This document shows positions 35,611 to 44,417 of a stretch of DNA of 54,162 nt, in pieces. Below the pieces are notes generated by a model, which saw nothing but the letters and a program-made list of their open reading frames with translations, ran no database searches and was not told the origin of the DNA. The stretch is from Flavobacteriales bacterium. GTDB taxonomy: Bacteria; Bacteroidota; Bacteroidia; Flavobacteriales_F; PHOS-HE28. The stretch lies in contig JAEUSY010000039.1 in the NCBI GenBank assembly GCA_016788295.1, positions 1 to 54,162 of the forward strand, read 5' to 3'. The position numbers and the translations under genes are program-made. Within the stretch, counting starts at the first letter, position 1; each line of letters opens with the position of its first letter.

Positions 35611-35653
35611 AACGCACAGCAGAACGGCGGCCCTCGGGCCGCCGTTCTGCGTT
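35611..35653 (+). terminator. hairpin terminator after the S46 peptidase gene
   Basis: A 15-bp perfect inverted repeat GCAGAACGGCGGCCC (35619-35633) / (35636-35650) with outer AACGC pairing. Very stable but without a T run. Likely ends transcription from both sides, since the relic gene at 35671 comes towards it. Confidence 0.65.
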
Positions 35654-35670
35654 AGGCCGGTATGACCCGC

Positions 35671-36010
35671 TCAGCGCGCCACCTTCACCGCCTTCTTGAC
35701 CAGAGGTTCACCCTCGAAGAGGAGCGTCACGTAGTAGATGCCCGGCGTCAGATCGGCCGTGCACCACTCGAAGCGGTGCTCCCGGCGGTGCGCTGGCCCT
35801 CGAAGAGCGTGCGCAGGTGCTTCGCATCGGCAATGTTGACCAGCAACTGGGCATCAAGATCCAATGCTAACTGGAGACCCAGGGCTCATGGAGGTTCAGG
35901 GTCCCTTTCAGGACGAGGCACAGGTCGATGTCCGCTCAATTCTGCGAGGCGCCCCGCAAAGGCAGTATCATGCACAGGAGCACAAGCCCTTGGAATCGCA
36001 TTCTCCACAT
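35671..36010 (-). pseudogene. decayed third member of the T9SS family (signal peptide plus T9SS tail)
   Basis: The minus strand from 36010 reads MWRMRFQGLVLLCMILPLR and GASQN, nearly identical to the start of the intact gene at 37374. It then hits a stop where that gene has Trp25 (TGG to TGA). About 90 bp later a T9SS-like tail appears, split by a frameshift: LDAQLLVNIADAKHLRTLFEGQR in one frame and HRFEWCTADLTPGIYYVTLL to VKVAR in another, ending at 35671. The middle of the gene is deleted. The tail is not the A/B type, so it may derive from a different cargo gene. Confidence 0.72.
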
Positions 36011-36204
36011 GGCCCTCAGTTTTTCAAGAAGCGGAAACCGCCGTGCCCGCCAACCCTGATCACATACACCCCGCTTGCAAGCCGGTGCGTTGAAAGTGCA
36101 TTGCTTCGCCCGGAAATAGAAAGGAGGCTTCCTTGAAGGAGTTCCCTGCCAGCTTGGTCAACAAGACTGTAGTTGAATCGGCCGTCCGGCAATCCGATCA
36201 ACTG
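35921..36204. repeat. direct repeat, copy 1 (T9SS tail plus next signal peptide)
   Basis: About 284 bp aligning without gaps to 37285-37568 (offset 1364 bp) with only scattered mismatches. It spans the 3' end of one gene and the 5' end of the next. It marks tandem duplication or gene conversion. Confidence 0.85.
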
Positions 36205-37374
36205 CAACTGGCCATGCTCGATATTCACTGCAATGGGCGGCTCCGAAAGCTCATTCACCGACATCCCCGTCCCCAAGCTGCACGTGTCGGCGTAGGTGGT
36301 GTGCAGGTACCGCACGCCGCCGGAATTGTACTCGCCATCGATCCAGTTATTCCATGTCATCGCCAGTAGCGTGTCGCCTACGAACTCGATGTCATGCACC
36401 ATCTGCAGATCGCTGCCGAGGCCGCACCACACAGCGCCATCCCAAACGGCTATGCCCTTCGCCGGTACATGGCCGGCGTAGCTGAAGCCGCCACCCACGA
36501 ATAGTTTGCCGTTGTGTACCGCCAGTGCATGGATGTTCGGTGCTGAGTTGTAGGAGTCCGTATTGTCCGTGGTGCCAGCACCGAGCGGCTGCCAGATGCT
36601 GCCGTTCCAGCGCATGATGCACTGGCCGGCATTGCCCGCGCTGAGGTAGAAGCCTCCGCCCAGGATCAGCTCGCCGTTGTATATGATCATCTCCCATCCG
36701 CCGCTAAAGGTGCCCAGCAGGCCACCGCCCAATGGCCCCCACTGGCCGTTCTCGAAGATGTACACATCGCGGTAGCTCTGGCCCACGATGTCCATGTTGC
36801 CGCAGCACACCAACTTGCCATCGTACTTGATCACATCGAAGAGGTAGGGCTGTGGCACATTTCCGAAATCACCCACGGGCTCCCAATGGCCACCCACGCG
36901 CTTGGCGATGCCGTCGCAGGGCTGGCCATCGACCATGGTGAAGCCGCCAACCGCATATAACTCGCCGTCGATGACGCGCGTGCGATTGATGGTCAAGTTG
37001 AAATTGCCGTAGGGATGCCACCCCCCGTCATCCATGAAGGCGATGTGTGCAATTGGATTGCCATTGACACTCGAGAAGCCTCCGGCGGCTATCAGTGTGT
37101 CATTGTAACGCACCACATTGTAAACGATGTTCCCAAAAACCCCGATGGTATCCCAGCCGCTCCCCATCCTTCGATACACGCCTACTTGCCCACTGCCCGG
37201 CGCAATTTGATTCCAGCCAGTTGCATAGAGCGCTCCAGATGCAGGGTCAGTATAGAAGTCACCCCAATCCTGGAAGCTCCCAGGCAGGCCGATGTCCGCC
37301 CAATTCTGCGAGGCGCCGCGCAAAGGCAGAATCATGCACATGAGCACAAGCCCGTGGAATCGCATTCTCCACAT
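36016..37374 (-). CDS. secreted propeller protein with T9SS sorting domain (gene B)
   Basis: A 452-residue exported protein. Signal peptide at about 1-22 (LVLMCMILPLRGASQ). The body has Gly-rich repeats such as LIAAGGFSSVNGNPIAHIAFMDDG, ELYAVGGFTMVDGQP, LILGGGFYLSAGNAGQ and LFVGGGFSYAGHVPAKG, which look like a beta-propeller of the kelch/delta-60 sort. The T9SS C-terminal domain (about 380-452) is almost identical to that of gene A upstream (LIGLPDGRFNYSLVD, RLASGVYVIRV, FRFLKN). The start lies 5 bp after the gene A stop, so the two form an operon. No function beyond surface exposure can be assigned. Confidence 0.85.
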   Translation of the reverse strand: MWRMRFHGLVLMCMILPLRGASQNWADIGLPGSFQDWGDFYTDPASGALYATGWNQIAPGSGQVGVYRRMGSGWDTIGVFGNIVYNVVRYNDTLIAAGGFSSVNGNPIAHIAFMDDGGWHPYGNFNLTINRTRVIDGELYAVGGFTMVDGQPCDGIAKRVGGHWEPVGDFGNVPQPYLFDVIKYDGKLVCCGNMDIVGQSYRDVYIFENGQWGPLGGGLLGTFSGGWEMIIYNGELILGGGFYLSAGNAGQCIMRWNGSIWQPLGAGTTDNTDSYNSAPNIHALAVHNGKLFVGGGFSYAGHVPAKGIAVWDGAVWCGLGSDLQMVHDIEFVGDTLLAMTWNNWIDGEYNSGGVRYLHTTYADTCSLGTGMSVNELSEPPIAVNIEHGQLQLIGLPDGRFNYSLVDQAGRELLQGSLLSISGRSNALSTHRLASGVYVIRVGGHGGFRFLKN

Positions 37375-37568
37375 GGCCCTCAGTTTTTCAAGAAGCGGAA
37401 ACCGCCGTGCCCCTCCACCCTGATTACATACACCCCGCTCGCAAGCCGTAGTGTCGAAAGCGCATTGCTTCGCCCGGAATTGGAAAGGAGGCTTCCTTGA
37501 AGGAGCTCCCTTCCGGCTTTGTCAACAAGACTGTAGTTGAATCGGCCGTCCGGCAATCCGATCAATTC
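37285..37568. repeat. direct repeat, copy 2 (T9SS tail plus next signal peptide)
   Basis: Partner of 35921-36204. It covers the last about 60 codons of gene A and the first about 30 codons of gene B. Confidence 0.85.
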
Positions 37569-39953
37569 GATGGTGCCATCCGGATCTAGTATTATGCGTG
37601 TAGTCGGCTGAGTAGTTAATCTGGCGACCCCCACAGAAAGCTCTGAGCAGAAATAGGTGATGAAGGCATCGGAGAATTGGATGGATTGGCCCAAGTGATT
37701 GTACTGGTCATCCATCCAAGCGGTGCCGTTCCCATCGTCCAAGGGCCAGTAAGAGAGGATGTTCGTCCCTTTTTGCAGAAAGCCTGTGGCCATGACGCCG
37801 CCGTTGTACGGCGTTATCGACTTCATGTATGTCCAGGCGGTGGTTGCATCGCCGCCGAACCAGGTGCCATGAAGCAACTGCTGAGCGTCATTGAATCGAA
37901 CGAGAAAGCCGCCATTGAAGTACTCAAACTGGGTTGGCTGATCGTACCAGCCTGGCAACGCTAGGTAGGGCAATTCGATGCCGTTTGAATAGCCAGCAAC
38001 TGAGATCGTACCATCAGGAGCCTGTACGATCGAGGTGCAGACATCGGGATTCCCGCCACCTATGTAGGTGAGCCATTCCTCGGAACGGTCCGAGCCGCTG
38101 AACCTTGCGATGAAACCGTTATGGGGGTTGAAGGCAACGTTATCATACCAGTTCGGACCCTGCTCGATCGGGAATCCGTTCGCTGCGGAACCGCACAGGA
38201 AGACGTCACGTTCTGGGCCTATTGCAAGTCCATTCTCACCAATTTGGTCCAAGCCTGGCCCGCCGAGGTATGTGGACCAGAGAATATTGCCCTGATGGTT
38301 CAGCTCCACCAAGAGCACATCGGTGAAGCCTCCGAAACTCTGAGCGTATGCTCCGCCTCCGGGATCAACCAGGTCAATATCATCGCTTTCGGTGGTGCCA
38401 GCGAAAAATATCTGACTGCCGGAACCACGCACAGCATGGAATCCGTCCGTCAACGAGCCGCCGCACCAGCTGCGCATATACAACTGGTCGCTCATGTCGA
38501 AAAGCGCCATGAACCCATCCCAACCACCGGCGTGTGCCTGGTCGAGTTCGCCGGTCAATGGGTCGTATTGCTCGTCGGGCAAATCATCTTGTGCTTGACC
38601 GCAAATGGCAAGATGCCCCAGGCTCGGAATGATATCCATGCCCTCGATGTACACGTCGTGCTCGCCGAAATAGGTGGACCATTGGAGTTGACCAAACTGG
38701 TTGACCTCAGAAATGAAGCCCTTATACGTTGAGTTCGTGTTGGTGCCATCGTAATACGCGCCGCCATTGGGCAAGCCGAAAAAATCCTGCGCCTGCGTAC
38801 TCCCTCCGAAATAGATCCGTTGCTGTGGGCTTTCCCTTATGGCGAGAGAGGTGGCTCCTGATACAGAGAGCAATGCGTCGCCGCCGATGAATACTGCCCA
38901 AGATGGTTGGAACGCACTGGTGAACTTCGATAGGAAGGCCACATGATTGCCCGATGAGGCGTTGATCAATCCCGGATCGGCAGGGAATTGCACTAGTGTG
39001 GAGGACGTTCGGCCGGTGATGTACACATTGCCTTGGCTGTCTGCCCTGATCTCTTCCGCATTGTCGGTGCCATCATCGCCCACGAAGGTGCTCCAACACA
39101 AGCCCATGCCCTCCTGTGACATGCCACCCATCGGCGGCGGCCCGATCAAGAAGACCAGCGGCTTCGAGGGGTCGTAAGCGTCGTAGTTGAGGGTTACGAT
39201 GCTGCCGTTGCCCTGCGGCTCGTACTCCACGGCCCAGAGGAGTGGCAGTATGGTATTGCTCTGATCGAACTGGTAGGCCACGGGTTGTGGCAGCGTGATC
39301 CATTTGTCCTCCAACAGGATCTTCAGCCAGCCATTCACATCAATGCCCAGTTCGTTCTGGCCGGTGAACTCCAACTCTATGTCCTTGGGATCTGCGCCCG
39401 GCCACATCACGAACATCACCTTCTGTCCCAAGGTGCCACTGAAGACCCACAGATCGATGAGCGGATACACATTCGGATAGACGATGCGGTTGTAGCCCAC
39501 CACATTCGTAACGCCCGTTGGTCCGCAATGGGGCAGGTAGAAATGCCGCTCTTCGATCTTGGCCGAAGAGCCAAGCGCATCGGGGTAAAGGGCTTCGGCG
39601 CCCACCACGGACATGTCGAGGCGGCGCAAGGTGTCCGTGCCGCCAAAGGCAGTGTCCAGCACCGCATGCGTGAAGGAAATGGTGGCGTCCTTGCGGATGA
39701 AGGTGCGCGGCAGTCCTCCTTCTGATACGAAGAGCACGTCTTCGCGGAGTTGGCTATCCGTGTCAATTACCCAGCCAGTATTCTGCCAGAGGCCGTAACC
39801 CTTCTGCTGCACATCGTTGCCTGGCACCGGCGGGAATTGCGGCTGCGCCTGCGCCAATGCAATGGTGCTTATGAGCACGACGGCTAGCCAGCCTAAGCGG
39901 CTAAGCGCGGTTCTGCGGTTCTGCGGTTCTGCGGTTCTCATGGCCCAAGGCAT
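37380..39953 (-). CDS. large secreted SBBP-like repeat protein with T9SS sorting domain (gene A)
   Basis: An 857-residue exported protein. After a short N-terminus encoded by an 8-bp repeat tract comes a signal peptide (LGWLAVVLISTIALAQA). The first domain (about 30-270) resembles the beta region that precedes SBBP repeats (GYNRIVYPNVYPLIDLWVF, WPGADPKDIELEF). Then follow SBBP-type repeats (WSTFVGDDGTDNAEEI, NVYITGRTSSTLVQFP, WSTYLGGPGLDQI). A T9SS type domain ends it (GVYVIRVEGHGGFRFLKN). ATG at 39953 is favoured because TATCTTCC ends 8 nt before it; ATG 39941 and GTG 39974 are alternatives. The 299 bp upstream (39954-40252) show no gene. Confidence 0.85.
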   Translation of the reverse strand: MPWAMRTAEPQNRRTALSRLGWLAVVLISTIALAQAQPQFPPVPGNDVQQKGYGLWQNTGWVIDTDSQLREDVLFVSEGGLPRTFIRKDATISFTHAVLDTAFGGTDTLRRLDMSVVGAEALYPDALGSSAKIEERHFYLPHCGPTGVTNVVGYNRIVYPNVYPLIDLWVFSGTLGQKVMFVMWPGADPKDIELEFTGQNELGIDVNGWLKILLEDKWITLPQPVAYQFDQSNTILPLLWAVEYEPQGNGSIVTLNYDAYDPSKPLVFLIGPPPMGGMSQEGMGLCWSTFVGDDGTDNAEEIRADSQGNVYITGRTSSTLVQFPADPGLINASSGNHVAFLSKFTSAFQPSWAVFIGGDALLSVSGATSLAIRESPQQRIYFGGSTQAQDFFGLPNGGAYYDGTNTNSTYKGFISEVNQFGQLQWSTYFGEHDVYIEGMDIIPSLGHLAICGQAQDDLPDEQYDPLTGELDQAHAGGWDGFMALFDMSDQLYMRSWCGGSLTDGFHAVRGSGSQIFFAGTTESDDIDLVDPGGGAYAQSFGGFTDVLLVELNHQGNILWSTYLGGPGLDQIGENGLAIGPERDVFLCGSAANGFPIEQGPNWYDNVAFNPHNGFIARFSGSDRSEEWLTYIGGGNPDVCTSIVQAPDGTISVAGYSNGIELPYLALPGWYDQPTQFEYFNGGFLVRFNDAQQLLHGTWFGGDATTAWTYMKSITPYNGGVMATGFLQKGTNILSYWPLDDGNGTAWMDDQYNHLGQSIQFSDAFITYFCSELSVGVARLTTQPTTRIILDPDGTIELIGLPDGRFNYSLVDKAGRELLQGSLLSNSGRSNALSTLRLASGVYVIRVEGHGGFRFLKN
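39907..39938. repeat. 8-bp simple-sequence repeat (GCGGTTCT)x4 in the gene A start
   Basis: Four perfect 8-bp units directly adjoining the ATG at 39941 and within the open frame. On the coding strand the unit is AGAACCGC. Eight is not a multiple of three, so gain or loss of one unit would shift the frame before the signal peptide. Confidence 0.9.
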
Positions 39954-40237
39954 TGGTAGGCGGAAGATAATCACAGATAATTCAGATCGCTGCTTTCAGT
40001 TCACTTCATAGCTGCTCTGTGGTTGGTCAACGCGATAGTATGGCCTCCAAGAGTCGGGTGACGTAAAGGATGCATGGCAGCATACATCGTCAACCTTAGG
40101 GGCAGCCTGCGTCGCATACTTTCGGGATCACTTGAGCACTAGCCAGCAGAAACTGAAGGTATTATCGAATAGGCCTGTCCAATCGTCACTGCCGGCTCGA
40201 CCGTCGACCTCAGGGCCGCCGTTCCGCGCTCCGGGAC

Positions 40238-40245
40238 TAACTTTC
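40238..40245 (+). promoter_or_regulatory. -7 box TAACTTTC of the DUF2157 gene
   Basis: The box ends 7 nt before the ATG at 40253; near-leaderless transcript predicted. One mismatch. Confidence 0.4.
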
Positions 40246-40252
40246 CCAAGCC

Positions 40253-41542
40253 ATGCACGAACCGCGCCTCTCTGAAGCCCTGCCCGAACTGCTGCGCGAA
40301 GGACTGCTGACGCCTGAGCAGGCCGAGCGCATAAAAGCCCGATATCAAACGGGCAGCGAGCAGGCGGGCAACCGGCAGTTACTGGTGTTCGCCATACTGG
40401 GCAGCTTGCTGGTGGGCTTGGGCATCATCCTCATCATCGCGCACAACTGGGACGATCTATCCCGGCCGCTGCGAACGCTGCTCGCCTTTGCACCGGTGCT
40501 GCTGGGACAGGTGTTGGTATGGTACACGTTGCGCCACAAACCCACGGTCACCGGCTGGCGCGAGGGCAGTGCCGTGCTGCTGGCCTGCGGGCTCTGCGCG
40601 TGCGTGGCGCTCATCAGCCAGATCTACCACATCAGTGGTGAGTTGAGCGGCTACCTGCTGACCTGTTCGTTGTTGATGGTGCCGCTGCTCTATATCCCGG
40701 GGTCGTACGTAGTGTCCTTGGGCTACCTGGCCATGGTCACCTGGTATGGCACCTTGGCCCGCGTGGACCACTGGAACAGTGGCGAACTGCCATGGCCTGC
40801 GCTGCTGTTGTTGGCAGGTGCTGTGCCCTTCTACCTGCAACGTGCGCGCACCCAGGGCGGGTCCATCGGCTTCTGGTGGCTCAGCCTGTTCATGGCCTTG
40901 GCACTGGGCAGCGTGGCACAGCTCTTCTACCGCGATTGGAGCGCCCTGCACATGGTGGCCATGGTGGCACTGGCTGCGGCCTACACGTTGGTACCTTGGC
41001 TGCACAGCGACAGAACACTGCGCACGTGGCCATGGGTGTTGGTGGGCGCTTCAACGCAGCTATGCATCTTCTTCGCCTTCAGTTTCCGGGAGGTGTGGCG
41101 GGAAATGATGGAGGAAATGGACCGAGGCATTGGCGAGGATGCTATTCCGCTCACGTTGGTGCTGGCCACCGGCGCGGCCATCTACGCCATTACTGCACAA
41201 CGCAGGCGCATTTTGGAACGCTGGCCCTACCCCGAAGGCTTCCTGCTCTTTGTGGTGGCCTTCGTGGTGGCGCTGGTCTCGCCCGCTGCGGCCGCCATCC
41301 TGATGAACCTGGCCCTGTTGGGCATGGGCGTGGTGACCGTGCGGCATGGCATTGAGCAGGGATCCTTGAAGCGCATGAACCTTGGTCTCGCTGTGCTCAG
41401 CCTCACCATCCTGATGCGCTTCTTCGACACCGACCTCAGCTTTGTGTTGCGCGGCCTGGTGTTCATCGGTATCGGGGCCGGATTCCTGTACATGAACCTC
41501 CGTCTTGTGCGCCAACGCCAACGCCATGGGAACACGCATTAA
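40253..41542 (+). CDS. DUF2157 membrane protein
   Basis: A 429-residue polytopic membrane protein. The N-terminal soluble segment has LPELLREGLLTPEQAERIKARY, the family signature helix, followed by about 11-12 TM segments starting at LLVFAILGSLLVGLGIILIIAHNWDD (HNWDD is strongly typical for DUF2157). Function is unknown. It overlaps by 17 bp the gene for a GDYXXLXY-domain protein, a recurrent neighbour of DUF2157/DUF4401 proteins, which points to one complex or process at the inner membrane. Confidence 0.9.
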   Translation: MHEPRLSEALPELLREGLLTPEQAERIKARYQTGSEQAGNRQLLVFAILGSLLVGLGIILIIAHNWDDLSRPLRTLLAFAPVLLGQVLVWYTLRHKPTVTGWREGSAVLLACGLCACVALISQIYHISGELSGYLLTCSLLMVPLLYIPGSYVVSLGYLAMVTWYGTLARVDHWNSGELPWPALLLLAGAVPFYLQRARTQGGSIGFWWLSLFMALALGSVAQLFYRDWSALHMVAMVALAAAYTLVPWLHSDRTLRTWPWVLVGASTQLCIFFAFSFREVWREMMEEMDRGIGEDAIPLTLVLATGAAIYAITAQRRRILERWPYPEGFLLFVVAFVVALVSPAAAAILMNLALLGMGVVTVRHGIEQGSLKRMNLGLAVLSLTILMRFFDTDLSFVLRGLVFIGIGAGFLYMNLRLVRQRQRHGNTH

Positions 41543-42110
41543 GTGGCTCACCTTCGGGTTGATGGTGCTCTTTCAACTGGCATTGCCCGGCTGGATGATC
41601 ATCGGGCACGAGCGCGTGCTGCAGCAGGGCGAAGTGTTCCTGTTCCGCACAGCGCCCATCGACCCCCGCGACCCCTTCCGCGGCGAGTATGTCAGTTTGG
41701 ACTTCGAAGCAGAGACCGGCAACTGGTCGATGCCCGGCGCGACCACCGCCTATAAGGAGAACATGGCCTACGGCCTGCTTGAGCGCGATACGGATGGATT
41801 CGCGCGCATCGGCCAACTGCAAAGGGAAAAGCCAACGGAAGGTGCCTTCATCAAGTTGAAGTTCATGACCTGGGGCAATGATGACGTGCAACGCGTGTCG
41901 CTGCCCTTCGACCGCTTCTACCTGGAGGAAGGAGATGGCGCCACAACAGAAAAGATGCTGCAACCCCAATGGAGCAACGACACCTTGGTGCAACCGCTAC
42001 CGGCCCATGCCGTGGTGCGCGTGCTGAACGGCGAGGCGGTGATCGAGGACCTGGTCGTAGGCGGAAAATCGATACAGGTATGGCTGGAGGAGGTGCCGAC
42101 CGTGAAGTAG
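41526..42110 (+). CDS. GDYXXLXY-domain protein
   Basis: A 194-residue protein with an N-terminal membrane helix or signal (about 8-28, WLTFGLMVLFQLALPGWMII) and an exported domain carrying RTAPIDPRDPFRGEYVSLDF, the GDYXXLXY motif (here GEYVSLDF), and a second conserved part (DTLVQPLPAHAVVRVLNGEAVIEDLVVGG). Function unknown. The ATG at 41526 lies 17 bp inside the end of the DUF2157 gene, so expression is coupled. Convergent with the EI24 gene (13 bp apart). Confidence 0.88.
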   Translation: MGTRIKWLTFGLMVLFQLALPGWMIIGHERVLQQGEVFLFRTAPIDPRDPFRGEYVSLDFEAETGNWSMPGATTAYKENMAYGLLERDTDGFARIGQLQREKPTEGAFIKLKFMTWGNDDVQRVSLPFDRFYLEEGDGATTEKMLQPQWSNDTLVQPLPAHAVVRVLNGEAVIEDLVVGGKSIQVWLEEVPTVK

Positions 42111-42123
42111 CAGAAAAGGACGG

Positions 42124-42921
42124 TCAGCGCCGAACCACCTGCTCGCGCGCTCTATCCTCCACCATGGCGATGCTGGCACCAATGGCGGCCATGGCCGGGG
42201 CGAACATCACGCCGAAGAAGGGCACTTTCATCAGCAGGCTGAAGAGCGCACCGTTGGCCAGCACGATGCCCATGCGGTCGTTCACGGCGCGAACGGTCTC
42301 GCCAATGCGCATGCGGCGTCGCTCGAACACATAGTCCACCATGGAGAAGCCATAGAAATAGGCCGAGACCAGGAACAACAGCACGAAGCTGATCGGCGAG
42401 AGAACAGGAACGAACAGCGTGGCAAGCCATATCCCTACTGTAAGGCCCAGTTCTACGAAACCGTTGCGCAAGGCGATGAGCGCACCTCGCAGGGCATCCT
42501 TCACCAGTTGCGTCATGCTGAAAGGGTGGCTGCGCCCGGTGAGCAACTCCTCCGTGCGTTCGCTCGCATAGGCCAACATGGGAGAAAGCAGGATGAGCAA
42601 CAGGTACTTATTGACCTTGAAGAGCACGTAGAGCACGGCCACCTTGAGCAGGATGAGCACGAACAGTTCGCGGGCACCGTTCAGGAAGGCCTTCAGATCG
42701 CTCCAAAGCGAGGCTCCCGCAGGGCCAACCGGCAGTTCGAGCCATGCGGCGAGCCAGGCCGACAGCTCGTTCACCGGCCCTTGCACGGCCTGGAAGAACA
42801 GGTAGACCAGCAGCGCGAACAGGACGGTGGGCGCGATGAACATCCAGCCCATGCCGTGGCGCAGGGCGAAGCCGAAGGCCCGCAGGAAACCGGACAGTCC
42901 GATACGCAGATCATGCAACAT
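42124..42921 (-). CDS. EI24/CysZ-like membrane protein
   Basis: A 265-residue inner-membrane protein of the EI24 family, related to the sulfate permease CysZ. It has about 4-5 hydrophobic stretches, with MFIAPTVLFALLVYLFFQAVQG, LFVLILLKVAVLYVLFKVNKYLLLILLSPMLAYASER and SPISFVLLFLVSAYFYGFSMVDY typical of the family. No cys genes are near, so a sulfate role is not shown. The ATG at 42921 is preferred because CATCTTTG ends 6 nt before it; ATGs at 42969 and 42978 would add up to 19 residues. Confidence 0.82.
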   Translation of the reverse strand: MLHDLRIGLSGFLRAFGFALRHGMGWMFIAPTVLFALLVYLFFQAVQGPVNELSAWLAAWLELPVGPAGASLWSDLKAFLNGARELFVLILLKVAVLYVLFKVNKYLLLILLSPMLAYASERTEELLTGRSHPFSMTQLVKDALRGALIALRNGFVELGLTVGIWLATLFVPVLSPISFVLLFLVSAYFYGFSMVDYVFERRRMRIGETVRAVNDRMGIVLANGALFSLLMKVPFFGVMFAPAMAAIGASIAMVEDRAREQVVRR

Positions 42922-43009
42922 GATGCCCAAAGATGCGCTGCCCGCGAACGCCACGCGACCAAGATCCATGAACGGCAACGGACATGCGGACCGCGCAAAG
43001 GCGACGGGC

Positions 43010-43017
43010 TACCTTTG
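43010..43017 (+). promoter_or_regulatory. -7 box TACCTTTG of purB
   Basis: A perfect TAnnTTTG ending 18 nt before the purB ATG at 43036. Confidence 0.45.
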
Positions 43018-43035
43018 TCCTTTGATGACGACCGA

Positions 43036-44403
43036 ATGGAACTGGACGCCCTCACCGCCCTCTCGCCGATCGATGGACGCTACCGCGACCGTACCCGCAA
43101 CCTGGCACGCTGGTTCAGCGAACAGGCCCTGATGCGCTACCGCCTGCGCGTTGAGCTGGACTACTTCAACTTCCTCTGCGAACTGCCCTTGCCCGAGCTC
43201 GCCGGCACCGATACGGCCCGCACACATGCGCTCCGCAAACGCATTGAGGACCTGAGCACCAGCGACGCCCAGCACATCAAGGACATCGAGAAAGTGACCA
43301 ACCACGATGTGAAGGCCATCGAATACTTCCTGAAGGAACGGCTGGAGGAAGCGGGGCTTTCGGCGCAGAAGGAGTTCGTGCACTTCGCGCTCACCAGCCA
43401 GGACATCAACAACACGGCCCTGCCCTTGTTGGTGAAAGAGTTCGTGCAGGAGATGTACGTGCCCGCACTGATCACCCTGCGCGACCAGCTGCACGGGTTC
43501 GCCATGGATTGGTCCAACGTGCCCATGCTGGCACGCACACACGGCCAACCCGCCTCTCCCACCCGATTGGGCAAGGAGCTACAGGTGTTCGTGGAGCGTC
43601 TGGACCGCCAACTGAAACAGTTGCGCGACATGCCCTTCAGCGGCAAGTTCGGCGGAGCTACGGGCAACTTCAATGCGCACCACGCCGCCTACCCCGAGCT
43701 GGACTGGGTGAGGCTCGCGGACCGGTTCCTGGAAGAGAAACTGGGCCTGCGCCGCCAGCAGTTCACCACGCAGATCGACCAGTACGACGACCTCGCGGCC
43801 CTGTTCGATGCCATGCGGCGCGTGAACACCATCCTGATCGACCTGTGCCGCGATGTGTGGCAATACATCAGCATGGACTACTTCCGCCAGCGCATCAAGG
43901 CGGGCGAGATCGGCAGCAGCGCCATGCCGCACAAGGTGAACCCCATCGACTTTGAGAACGCCGAAGGCAACCTGGGCATGGCCAACGCCGTGTTCGGATT
44001 CCTCAGCGAGAAGCTGCCCATCAGCCGTCTGCAGCGCGACCTCACCGACAGCACGGTGACCCGCAACATCGGCGTGCCCATGGCCCACACCATGATCGCG
44101 CTCGATGCCATCCGCAAAGGGCTGGGCAAGTTGTTACTGAACGAGGCCGCCATCAAGCGCGATCTCGATGCCCAATGGGCCGTGGTGGCCGAAGGCATCC
44201 AGACCATTCTGCGCAGAGCCGGTTATCCGCAACCTTACGAGCGCCTGAAGGACCTGACGCGCGGCAAGGAGCGGATCACGCAGCAGGACATCGCCACCTT
44301 CATTGATGGCCTCGATGTTGCGGCCGATGTGAAGGAGCGCCTGCACCAACTGACCCCGCACAATTACACCGGTATCGACCTGCTGGGGCGCGTGCTCCCC
44401 TGA
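43036..44403 (+). CDS. purB: adenylosuccinate lyase
   Basis: A 455-residue lyase of the fumarase/aspartase fold, acting twice in purine synthesis (SAICAR to AICAR and adenylosuccinate to AMP). N-terminus MELDALTALSPIDGRY and length match the E. coli-type PurB (456). Visible signatures: TSQDINNTALPLL, the histidine in ARTHGQPASPTRLGKE, and the flexible catalytic loop GSSAMPHKVNPIDFENAEGN. The frame is open upstream opposite the EI24 gene, but homology begins at this ATG. Followed 14 bp later by the SanA-like gene. Confidence 0.96.
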   Translation: MELDALTALSPIDGRYRDRTRNLARWFSEQALMRYRLRVELDYFNFLCELPLPELAGTDTARTHALRKRIEDLSTSDAQHIKDIEKVTNHDVKAIEYFLKERLEEAGLSAQKEFVHFALTSQDINNTALPLLVKEFVQEMYVPALITLRDQLHGFAMDWSNVPMLARTHGQPASPTRLGKELQVFVERLDRQLKQLRDMPFSGKFGGATGNFNAHHAAYPELDWVRLADRFLEEKLGLRRQQFTTQIDQYDDLAALFDAMRRVNTILIDLCRDVWQYISMDYFRQRIKAGEIGSSAMPHKVNPIDFENAEGNLGMANAVFGFLSEKLPISRLQRDLTDSTVTRNIGVPMAHTMIALDAIRKGLGKLLLNEAAIKRDLDAQWAVVAEGIQTILRRAGYPQPYERLKDLTRGKERITQQDIATFIDGLDVAADVKERLHQLTPHNYTGIDLLGRVLP

Positions 44404-44417
44404 ACACGATAGCGCCC

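Noticed and set aside
35662..36136. Plus-strand frames of 90-143 residues over the T9SS relic
   Set aside because: They are antisense to the decayed T9SS gene, whose minus-strand peptide matches the neighbouring intact gene.
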